NCBI GenBank assembly: GCA_029213105.1
Contig: JARGNS010000069.1
Location: 818 to 5,828, forward strand
Origin: Planctomycetota bacterium
GTDB lineage: Bacteria > Planctomycetota > PLA2 > JAEUHO01
DNA length: 5,011 nt
Direction of reading: 5' to 3'
In this document: one piece after another, positions 1 through 5,011 of the stretch
Numbering within the stretch: position 1 is the stretch's first letter
Layout of the letters: each line of letters opens with the position of its first letter
Notes under the pieces: generated by a model
Database searches by the model: none
What the model saw: only the letters and a program-made list of their open reading frames with translations
What the model was told of the DNA's origin: nothing
Program-made: the position numbers and the translations under genes

Positions 1-233
1 CCCACGCCGAAGCGGCGGGCTTCACGATCGTCGAACGCGCCCCGAGCTCGCGCGCCGCCTGGGACCACTTCGAGAGCACCATCCAGGCCAATCACGAGGC
101 GTACGCCGCGGCCCACCCGAACGACGCGGCGGTGCAGGCCATGCTCGCCACGAAGCGGGCGTGGATGGATGCCCAGGAGCGCTGGGGACGTGACGCGATG
201 GGGTTCGCGGTCTACCTGCTACGCAGGACCTAG
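1..233 (+). CDS. SAM-dependent methyltransferase, C-terminal fragment (5' end outside window)
   Basis: The reading frame is open from the left edge (first full codon at 3) to a TAG at 231-233, giving 76 residues with no start visible. The fragment begins HAEAAGFTIVERAPSS, continues through a Trp/Phe-containing helical stretch (AAWDHFESTIQ, then AYAAAHPNDAAVQ), and ends WGRDAMGFAVYLLRRT. An 'AGF-hydrophobic-strand' segment, a helical insert with a 'HPND'-like turn, and a closing hydrophobic strand 'GFAVYLLRR' are what the last strands of many class I (Rossmann-fold) SAM-dependent methyltransferases look like. The SAM-binding motifs themselves would lie upstream, outside the window, so substrate and subfamily cannot be named. 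It converges on ychF with 39 nt between the stops. Coding status is well supported by codon bias and protein-like composition. The family call is inferred from the C-terminus only. Confidence 0.7.
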   Translation, partial: HAEAAGFTIVERAPSSRAAWDHFESTIQANHEAYAAAHPNDAAVQAMLATKRAWMDAQERWGRDAMGFAVYLLRRT

Positions 234-272
234 GCGCCGCGGTCCGAGCGAACGCAACGAGGCGAACGTGCG
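234..272. other. Convergent intergenic gap, no clear terminator
   Basis: These 39 nt separate the stop codons of two convergent genes. The only structure noticed is a short direct repeat of GCGAACG (248-254 and 262-268). There is no convincing GC stem followed by a T-run on either strand, so no intrinsic terminator is called. Confidence 0.5.
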
Positions 273-1364
273 CTACTTCCCGATCAAGAAGTGGCAGACG
301 TCGCCTTCCTGCATCACGTAGTCGCGGCCCTCGGTGCGCAGGCGACCGGCGGAGCGGATGCCCGCCTCGCTCTTGCACTCGATCAGGTCTTCGACATCGT
401 AGACCTCGGCGCGAATGAAGCCCTTCTCGAAGTCGGTGTGGATCACGCCCGCCGCCTGGGGGGCCTTCGCGCCGCGACGCACGGTCCACGCGCGGATCTC
501 CTTCGGACCGGCCGTGTAGTACGTCTGCAGGCCGAGGGTCTTGTAGACCGACGAGATCAACGCGGCGAGGCCGAGCTGTTCGACGCCGAGTTCGGCCATG
601 AACTCGGCGCGCTCGTCGTCGTCCATCTTGCGCAGCTCGCTCTCGAGGTCGCCGCAGAACGGGATCCACTCCGCGCCGCTCGCCTCGGCGTAGCGGGCCA
701 CGCGCTGCGCCAGTTCGCCCTCGCCGAGCATGTCGTCGTCGGCGACGTTGGCCACGTACAGCATGCTCTTGCTCGTCATCAGGCAGAGCGGCTTGAGCGC
801 CTGCTTCTCGCGATCGCTCCACTCGACGGTCCGCAGCAACTTGTCGTCCGCGAGCACGGCCAGCGCCTTCTCGAAGGTCTCCTGATCCTTGACCGCGTCC
901 TTGTCGAGACTGCGGAGGCGCTTCTGGTTGCGCTCCATCGCCTTCTTGACCGTCTCGAGGTCTGCGAGCACGAGCTCGAGCTCGATGATCTCCATGTCGC
1001 CTACGGGATCCACCGGTTCCTCGCGCACGACCCCGGAGCCCTCGAAGCAGCGCACGACCTGCATGATCGCGTCGCACTCGCGGATGTTGGACAGGAACTT
1101 GTTCCCCATGCCCTCGCCCTGCGAGGCGCCCTTGATGAGGCCGGCGATGTCCGTCACCTGGCAGATCGCCGGGATGATCTTCTCGCTCTCGATCAGCGCA
1201 CGGATGCGCTGGAGGTTGGGGTCCGGCACCTCGACGGTCGCCACGTTCGGCTCGATGGTGCAGAAGGGGTAGTTCCCCTGCTCCGCCTGCGCAGACGTGA
1301 GTGCGTTGAAGATGGTGCTCTTGCCGACGTTGGGAAGGCCGACGATGCCGCAGGAGACGCTCAT
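273..1364 (-). CDS. ychF: Redox-regulated/ribosome-binding P-loop NTPase YchF (OLA1 family)
   Basis: This is a YchF/OLA1 NTPase of the Obg-related TRAFAC class, a universally conserved cytoplasmic protein that binds ribosomes and is linked to stress responses. It has 363 residues, the same as E. coli YchF. Visible motifs are the P-loop GLPNVGKST (9-17), the conserved NYPFCTIEPN (31-40), G3 DIAGLIKGAS (72-81) followed by QGEGMGNKF, a coiled helical region (about 125-200), the G4-position NVAD (206-209), and a C-terminal TGS domain (about 279-363) with TYYTAGPKEIRAWT, HTDFEKGFIRAEV and EGRDYVMQEGDV. The ATG at 1364 is chosen because it gives the family's usual N-terminus (MSVSCGIVGLPN); an in-frame TTG at 1415 would add 17 atypical residues. 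Upstream of the ATG is only a weak purine stretch (GGGG about 8-11 nt before). Two oddities: G4 is NxxD rather than the family's NxxE, and the position of E. coli His114 is Arg. It is divergent from the HEAT-repeat gene. Identity is near certain; the nucleotide preference of this variant is not known. Confidence 0.98.
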   Translation of the reverse strand: MSVSCGIVGLPNVGKSTIFNALTSAQAEQGNYPFCTIEPNVATVEVPDPNLQRIRALIESEKIIPAICQVTDIAGLIKGASQGEGMGNKFLSNIRECDAIMQVVRCFEGSGVVREEPVDPVGDMEIIELELVLADLETVKKAMERNQKRLRSLDKDAVKDQETFEKALAVLADDKLLRTVEWSDREKQALKPLCLMTSKSMLYVANVADDDMLGEGELAQRVARYAEASGAEWIPFCGDLESELRKMDDDERAEFMAELGVEQLGLAALISSVYKTLGLQTYYTAGPKEIRAWTVRRGAKAPQAAGVIHTDFEKGFIRAEVYDVEDLIECKSEAGIRSAGRLRTEGRDYVMQEGDVCHFLIGK

Positions 1365-1439
1365 GTTCTTGCCCCAAAATCGGTAGGAAGCCCGGCGTTG
1401 TACCCCAGGATCCAAGGCTGGCTATCCTCGGTGGTGCCG
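1365..1439. promoter_or_regulatory. Divergent ychF / HEAT-gene intergenic region
   Basis: These 75 nt must carry the 5' signals of both flanking genes if neither is transcribed from further away. On the plus strand TATCCT (1423-1428), preceded by GGC, resembles a -10 element. A poor -35-like TTGTAC lies at 1398-1403 with a long 19-nt spacer. On the minus strand TACCGA (1380-1385), about 15 nt before the ychF ATG, is a weaker candidate. AGGAT (1408-1412) and ATCCT (1424-1428) form a short inverted repeat. No strong Shine-Dalgarno sequence serves either gene. Promoter assignments are inference from sequence resemblance. Confidence 0.4.
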
Positions 1440-2972
1440 ATGCGCATCCTGATCCCCCTTCTGGGCCTGCTCCTGATCGCCGGAGGGCTCCGCGCCCTCC
1501 TCGGTGACGACGGCACGGAGGTGCCGCCGCCGTCGGACATGGGCCTCGAGCCCGAGGCCCCCGGGGGGCCCTCGCTGGAGGGCAGCGGGTCCGCGGGAGT
1601 CGCCGGACAGGCCGAGCCCCAGGCGGCTGAGCCGGTGTGGCCGTACAGGCCCCTGCCGGCGGCGGCACAGGAGCAGTTGGGCCAGCCGTGGGATCCCCAC
1701 AATCGCATGGCACTGCGGGACTGGGTCATGGCCGACAAGCGTCGCTACCTCGACCTGCTGTTCCACCGCGCGGCCCCGGCCAAGCGCGACGGTCGCGCGC
1801 GTGACCGTGCGGAGGCCGCGGCACGCCGGGTCGTGGCCAGCTGGAACCAGGGCGGGCTCACGTACGACCTGCGGACGTTCCTCACGGGTGTTCTGAGGGA
1901 GCCCGGCCACGCCCCCGCGGTGATCGCCGGCGTATTGGAGACCCTGCGACTGCACCGTGGCGTCGGGGGTGGCCTCACGAAGGTCCTGCGCGAGATGGTG
2001 CAGGACGAACGGCGTCAGCCGAGCAGCCGGGCGCGCGCGGCGCGGCTGCTCCTCGAGACCAGCACGCCCGACGCCCCCACCATCGCCGCACTGCGTGCCC
2101 TGCTCGAATCACCGATGCACTTCGACCGCGCCGCGGTCAGCGGCATGCTCATGGCGCTGAACAAGCATCCCGACGTGCTGCGCGCCCTCGTCCCGCAACT
2201 CCTGGCGCGCGCCCGCCGGCAGGGTCCCGCCTCTTGGACCTCGAGGGGACTGCTGCGCGCCCTGCTCGCGAGCGGCGATCGCAGCGACGAGGCGTTGAAC
2301 GTGCTGGCACAGGGCTCCCACAACGCCCACGGCGCCCTGCGCAAGGACATCGCTGCCGCGCTCTACGGCCGTGAGGTCGGGCAGGTCCTCGCGTGGATGG
2401 AGCAGGCCGCGCCGCGACCGCGCATCGTGGGCGTCCACAGGCTCAACGGGCGCGGCGTGGCCAAGGAGCGCCTGCGCCCGCACCTGCTGGCGGTGCTCGC
2501 CTCTACCCACACCGCGGCCGTGCAGATCGCCGTCGACACCATCCCCCTGCTCGCCATGGGAATCGACGAGACCCTGCCGGTTCTCGAGCAGCACCTCCGC
2601 GGGGAGTCCTACGATCTGCAGGCCGTCGCGGTGAAGGCGCTGGGCTCCCTGGCCGCCGCACCCGGCGATGGCGACGCGGTGGTCCAGCGCCTACTGGTGC
2701 TCGCGCGCTCCCCGGAGTTCCCGCGGCTGCGCATCCTCGCGGTGCAGGCCGTACTGATGCACGAGGCCAAGCCGGCAGCCGTCATCGAGGTACTCGCCGC
2801 GCTGCTCGACGACTCGGAGGCACCCGTCCGCCGCGAGGCGGTGGACGCCCTTGGCGAACTGGCCGGCGAGCACGCCGCGGCTCGAACGGCGCTCGAGGGC
2901 GCGCGCAACGACGGCGACGAGGACGTACGCGCCCTGATCGCCTACTGGCTGGACGAGACGGACGACGACTAG
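1440..2972 (+). CDS. HEAT-repeat protein with N-terminal signal peptide/membrane anchor
   Basis: The predicted protein has 510 residues. Residues 1-20 (MRILIPLLGLLLIAGGLRAL) are a short basic start plus a hydrophobic segment, i.e. a signal peptide or single N-terminal anchor with no lipobox Cys. This predicts export or membrane attachment. Residues about 22-75 are a Pro/Gly/Glu/Ala-rich, probably disordered linker. From about 85 on the protein is alpha-helical, with degenerate helix pairs from about 150 and the clearest HEAT/PBS-lyase-like units at about 391-510, e.g. DLQAVAVKALGSLA, LRILAVQAVLM and APVRREAVDALGELA. The end is acidic (WLDETDDD). I see no cysteine and no catalytic motif. HEAT arrays usually act as protein-binding scaffolds; the partner here is unknown. 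The ATG at 1440 places the hydrophobic segment at the N-terminus; GTG codons at 1431 and 1434 are in-frame alternatives adding two or three residues. The frame stays open upstream to 291, but that part is antisense to ychF and is not coding. The stop is 27 nt before the next gene. Start and coding status are firm; function is unassigned. Confidence 0.87.
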   Translation: MRILIPLLGLLLIAGGLRALLGDDGTEVPPPSDMGLEPEAPGGPSLEGSGSAGVAGQAEPQAAEPVWPYRPLPAAAQEQLGQPWDPHNRMALRDWVMADKRRYLDLLFHRAAPAKRDGRARDRAEAAARRVVASWNQGGLTYDLRTFLTGVLREPGHAPAVIAGVLETLRLHRGVGGGLTKVLREMVQDERRQPSSRARAARLLLETSTPDAPTIAALRALLESPMHFDRAAVSGMLMALNKHPDVLRALVPQLLARARRQGPASWTSRGLLRALLASGDRSDEALNVLAQGSHNAHGALRKDIAAALYGREVGQVLAWMEQAAPRPRIVGVHRLNGRGVAKERLRPHLLAVLASTHTAAVQIAVDTIPLLAMGIDETLPVLEQHLRGESYDLQAVAVKALGSLAAAPGDGDAVVQRLLVLARSPEFPRLRILAVQAVLMHEAKPAAVIEVLAALLDDSEAPVRREAVDALGELAGEHAAARTALEGARNDGDEDVRALIAYWLDETDDD

Positions 2973-2985
2973 CACGCGACGTGCG

Positions 2986-2999
2986 GCTACGCTGCCGGC
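2986..2999 (+). promoter_or_regulatory. -10-like element TACGCT immediately before the methyltransferase start
   Basis: TACGCT (2988-2993) ends exactly 6 nt before the ATG at 3000, so a transcript starting at the usual distance from a -10 box would begin at or next to the A of the start codon, i.e. it would be leaderless. No purine-rich ribosome binding site precedes the ATG (GCTGCCGGC directly upstream). The element is part of a 15-nt sequence repeated with 13 identities upstream of the downstream helicase gene. No recognisable -35 is seen. Calling it a promoter is inference. Confidence 0.45.
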
Positions 3000-3698
3000 A
3001 TGGCACGAGGCGAACGCATCAAGATTGACGAAGCCACCCTCCCCACCGGAGAGGTGCTCACCCTGACCCGCGAGTCGGGCTACTACATGGTGCGCGCCGA
3101 CGGCATGCCGCTCATGAGCAACATGGCGCACCACTCCGAAGAGCACATGGCCGTCATCGGCTGCGAGAAGATCAAGGAGAAGGCGGGCGCCCGCGTGCTC
3201 GTCGGCGGCCTCGGCATGGGCTACACGGCACGCGCCGCGCTGGACGAACTCGGCCCCACCGCGACGGTGGTCGTCGCCGAGATCTCCCCCACCCTCGTCG
3301 AGTGGAACCGCGGTCCCCTGGCCGAGCTGGCCGACCGCCCCTTGGATGACCCGCGCTGCGAGCTCGCCCTGGGCGACCTCGTCGACTACGTCGCCTCCGG
3401 CCCCAAGCCGTTCGACGCGATCCTGATCGACACGGACCACGGCCCGGACTCGTACTGCGCCGAGGGCAACGTACGGCTCTACAGCCGCAAGGGACTCGCC
3501 CGCCTGCGCGACTGCCTGGTCCCGGGCGGCATCCTCGTGATCTGGTCTGCCTACCAGAAGCCCGAGTTCCGCGGCGCCCTCAAGCGTGCCGGGTTCCACG
3601 ACGACGTCTGGCGCGTGCGCTCGCGCGGCGAGAAGGGCGGCAAGCACACGCTCTACATCGGCCGCAAGCCCAAGCCCAAGCCCAAGCCCAAGGCCTAA
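3000..3698 (+). CDS. SpeE-like class I SAM-dependent methyltransferase with Lys-Pro tail
   Basis: The predicted protein has 232 residues with a spermidine-synthase-like Rossmann fold. After a short N-terminal beta region (1-45, with TLPTGEVLTLTRESGYYMV), motif I is VLVGGLGMGYT (66-76). The ribose-binding acidic residue follows the next strand (VVVAEIS, Glu94). A GDLVDYV (125-131) fits the adenine-binding position. FDAILIDTDHGPD (138-150) is the active-site strand, and LVPGGILVIWSAY (173-185) the following one. True spermidine synthases carry GGGDGG at motif I and a D-x-T-D-P at the active site; here motif I has no Asp and the active site reads DTDHGP. Aminopropyl transfer is therefore unlikely and methyl transfer more plausible, with the substrate unknown. 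Databases may label relatives 'spermidine synthase'. Residues 223-232 form KPKPKPKPKA, encoded by a DNA hexamer repeat. The ATG at 3000 has no Shine-Dalgarno but sits 6 nt after a -10-like TACGCT. It lies 27 nt after the HEAT gene. The fold call is strong; the reaction is inferred. Confidence 0.9.
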   Translation: MARGERIKIDEATLPTGEVLTLTRESGYYMVRADGMPLMSNMAHHSEEHMAVIGCEKIKEKAGARVLVGGLGMGYTARAALDELGPTATVVVAEISPTLVEWNRGPLAELADRPLDDPRCELALGDLVDYVASGPKPFDAILIDTDHGPDSYCAEGNVRLYSRKGLARLRDCLVPGGILVIWSAYQKPEFRGALKRAGFHDDVWRVRSRGEKGGKHTLYIGRKPKPKPKPKA

Positions 3699-3707
3699 CC
3701 CAAGCCG
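3666..3707 (+). repeat. Hexanucleotide tandem repeat (AAGCCC)n spanning the stop codon
   Basis: Four perfect AAGCCC units (3666-3689) are followed by degenerate units AAGGCC (3690-3695), TAACCC (3696-3701) and AAGCCG (3702-3707). The perfect units encode (Lys-Pro)4 at the C-terminus of the methyltransferase. The stop codon TAA lies inside a degenerate unit and the repeat phase continues past it. Gain or loss of units would keep the reading frame and only change tail length. Confidence 0.9.
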
Positions 3708-3770
3708 GATCGGGCCACGGGCAGACCACGGGGGTACGCTGCCGCCCTTCCCCCCCCTGGGCGTACCGAC
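3699..3770 (+). promoter_or_regulatory. Methyltransferase-helicase intergenic region with TACGCT element and inverted repeat
   Basis: This 72-nt spacer starts with the end of the hexamer repeat. TACGCT (3735-3740), inside GGGTACGCTGCCGCC, repeats the element found before the methyltransferase gene. If used as a -10 box, it would give a leader of about 24 nt to the GTG at 3771. A perfect 7-nt inverted repeat, GGTACGC (3733-3739) and GCGTACC (3761-3767), flanks a C-rich loop. An alternative stem pairs 3726-3734 with 3752-3760 (8 of 9 pairs). There is no T-run, so this is not a standard terminator. There is no Shine-Dalgarno before either candidate GTG start of the helicase. Regulatory role is inference. 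Confidence 0.4.
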
Positions 3771-5011
3771 GTGACCACTCCTGATGAATCGCAAGTGACC
3801 TTCGCGTCCCTCGCCCTCTGCCGGCCGCTGAAGCGCGGACTGAAGGAGGCCGGGTACGAGACGCCGACGCCGATCCAGGCACAGGCGATCCCGCACCTGC
3901 TCGAAGGGCGTGACCTCCTCGGCGTGGCCCAGACGGGCACGGGCAAGACGGCGGCCTTCGCCCTGCCGCTGCTCGACCGCATGAGCAGCAACCCGAAGAA
4001 GCTCGCCCCCAAGCGCCCGCGCGCGCTGGTGCTGACCCCCACCCGGGAGCTCGCCGCCCAGATCGAGGCCAGCTTCGCGACCTACGGCAAGTACGTGGAC
4101 GTCACCAACACGGTCGTCTTCGGCGGTGTAAGCCAGGTGCCGCAGGTCAAGGTGCTACGCCGCGGTGTGGACGTACTCGTCGCAACGCCGGGACGCCTGC
4201 TCGACCTCATCGACCAGAAGGAGATCGACCTGCGCCGCGTCGAGTTCTTCGTGCTCGACGAAGCCGACCGGATGCTCGACATGGGCTTCGTGCGCGACGT
4301 GCGCAAGGTCCTCGCGTTGCTGCCCCCCCGCCGCCAGTCGCTGCTGTTCTCGGCCACCATGCCCGACGACATCGTGAAGCTCGCGGGTTCGTTCCTGCAC
4401 GACCCGATCCGCGTGGAGGTGACGCCTCCGGCCACGACGGTCGAGCGCATCGACCAGCAGGTGCTCTTCGTCGAGAAGGCCGACAAGCGCAAGCTGTTGA
4501 GCTGGGTCCTCGAGGACAAGTCCATCGAGCAGGTGCTCGTGTTCTCGCGCACCAAGCACGGTGCCGACCGCATCGTGAAGCACCTGAAGCGCGAGATGGA
4601 GAGCGCCGTGGCCATCCACGGCAACAAGTCCCAGGGGCAGCGCGAGCGTGCGCTCAAGGGCTTCCGCGACGGCACGACGCGCGTGCTGGTCGCCACCGAC
4701 ATCGCGGCGCGCGGGATCGACGTGCCGGGCATCACGCACGTGATCAACTACGACCTCCCCAACATCCCGGACAGCTACGTCCACCGCATCGGCCGCACGG
4801 CTCGCGCGGGCCGGGACGGGGTCGCCATCTCGTTCTGCGATGTGGATGAGCGCGCCTACCTCAAGGACATCCAGAAGCTCACGCGCCACGACCTGACGGT
4901 GGTCGAAGACCACCCCTACGAGTCCGAGGTGCCCCAGGGCACCCGCGCCACGCGCGCCGCCTCCAACCGCCCGCGGGGCGGCGGCGGCGGCCGGCGCAGT
5001 GGCCAGGCTGG
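3771..5011 (+). CDS. rhlE: DEAD-box ATP-dependent RNA helicase, RhlE type (3' end outside window)
   Basis: This encodes an ATP-dependent RNA helicase acting in the cytoplasm on structured RNA; RhlE relatives are linked to ribosome maturation and RNA decay. 413 complete codons are present and the frame runs off the right edge. From the GTG at 3771, visible motifs are Phe11 with the Q motif TPTPIQ (Gln36), I AQTGTGKT (53-60), Ia PTRELA (90-95), GG (118-119), Ib TPGR (139-142), II DEAD (163-166), III SAT (194-196), IV VLVFSRT (255-261), V ATDIAARGID (308-317) and VI HRIGRTARAG (338-347). Both RecA-like domains are therefore complete and all catalytic residues are intact. VFGGVSQVPQV and VDVLVATPGRLLDLI are typical of RhlE rather than DbpA or CsdA. 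From about 390 a basic Arg/Gly-rich tail begins (RPRGGGGGRR), probably RNA-binding. The start is ambiguous: GTG 3771 or GTG 3795, the latter giving MTFASLALCRPLKRG, which matches the usual RhlE N-terminus. It follows the methyltransferase gene by 72 nt on the same strand. Confidence 0.95.
   Translation, partial: MTTPDESQVTFASLALCRPLKRGLKEAGYETPTPIQAQAIPHLLEGRDLLGVAQTGTGKTAAFALPLLDRMSSNPKKLAPKRPRALVLTPTRELAAQIEASFATYGKYVDVTNTVVFGGVSQVPQVKVLRRGVDVLVATPGRLLDLIDQKEIDLRRVEFFVLDEADRMLDMGFVRDVRKVLALLPPRRQSLLFSATMPDDIVKLAGSFLHDPIRVEVTPPATTVERIDQQVLFVEKADKRKLLSWVLEDKSIEQVLVFSRTKHGADRIVKHLKREMESAVAIHGNKSQGQRERALKGFRDGTTRVLVATDIAARGIDVPGITHVINYDLPNIPDSYVHRIGRTARAGRDGVAISFCDVDERAYLKDIQKLTRHDLTVVEDHPYESEVPQGTRATRAASNRPRGGGGGRRSGQA

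Noticed and set aside
234..272. Possible bidirectional terminator between the convergent genes
   Set aside because: Only a short direct repeat is present; no stable stem with a T-run was found on either strand.
1365..1415. 17-residue N-terminal extension of YchF from a TTG codon
   Set aside because: YchF proteins start a few residues before GIVGLPNVGKS; the ATG at 1364 gives exactly the usual 363-residue length.
291..1439. Plus-strand open frame continuous with the HEAT gene, extending it by 383 codons to an 893-residue protein
   Set aside because: It lies exactly antisense to ychF, whose identity is certain; its translation has no recognisable domain and is a high-GC shadow. The HEAT protein has a natural start with a signal segment at 1440.
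22..1713. 563-codon minus-strand open frame
   Set aside because: Arg/Pro/Gly-rich low-complexity translation in an alternative frame of ychF and antisense to the HEAT gene, as expected in very GC-rich DNA.
2691..3896. 401-codon minus-strand open frame containing a Gly-Leu repeat
   Set aside because: It spans three plus-strand genes antisense; the Gly-Leu run is just the complement of the AAGCCC repeat. No domain is recognisable.
4082..4913. Minus-strand open frames of 221 and 252 codons inside the helicase gene
   Set aside because: Both are antisense to conserved DEAD-box motifs; the composition (Ser/Arg/Thr- or Ala/Val/Arg/His-rich) is that of shadow frames.
4968..5011. GGC-run at the right edge as a possible DNA repeat
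   Set aside because: It is the coding sequence of the Gly/Arg-rich helicase tail, common in RhlE proteins, and is cut by the window.

Overview
The window is a stretch of very GC-rich bacterial chromosome with tightly packed genes and strong third-position G/C bias. It looks like a core or housekeeping region. I see no mobile element, tRNA, rRNA, CRISPR array or sign of recent transfer. The lineage cannot be fixed from the sequence. High GC, a YchF GTPase with a TGS domain, HEAT-repeat and SpeE-like proteins, and starts without Shine-Dalgarno sequences would fit a Planctomycetota- or Myxococcota-like genome, but that is inference.

Layout, left to right. (1) Positions 1-233, plus strand: the C-terminal 76 codons of what looks like a class I SAM-dependent methyltransferase, cut by the window edge. 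(2) Positions 273-1364, minus strand: ychF (OLA1-type P-loop NTPase), complete at 363 residues and convergent with gene 1 across a 39-nt gap. (3) A 75-nt divergent intergenic region (1365-1439). (4) Positions 1440-2972, plus strand: a 510-residue HEAT-repeat protein with an N-terminal signal peptide or membrane anchor. (5) Positions 3000-3698, plus strand: a 232-residue spermidine-synthase-fold methyltransferase ending in a Lys-Pro repeat tail encoded by a hexanucleotide tandem repeat. (6) Positions 3771-5011, plus strand: a DEAD-box RNA helicase of the RhlE type, complete through motif VI and running off the right edge inside a Gly/Arg-rich tail.

Genes 4-6 share one strand with gaps of 27 and 72 nt. 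They could be cotranscribed, but a near-identical 15-nt element containing TACGCTGCCG lies just upstream of genes 5 and 6, and a related TATCCT lies upstream of gene 4. This suggests that each may have its own promoter, with gene 5 possibly leaderless. YchF and RhlE both touch translation and RNA metabolism. The HEAT protein and the SpeE-like enzyme have no assignable pathway.

The observations most worth a second look are: the YchF protein departs from the family at two functionally important positions (Arg at the position of E. coli His114, and NVAD in place of the NxxE base-specificity motif); the repeated promoter-like element; and the Lys-Pro tail, whose DNA repeat runs through the stop codon. 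I found no clearly novel multi-gene system.
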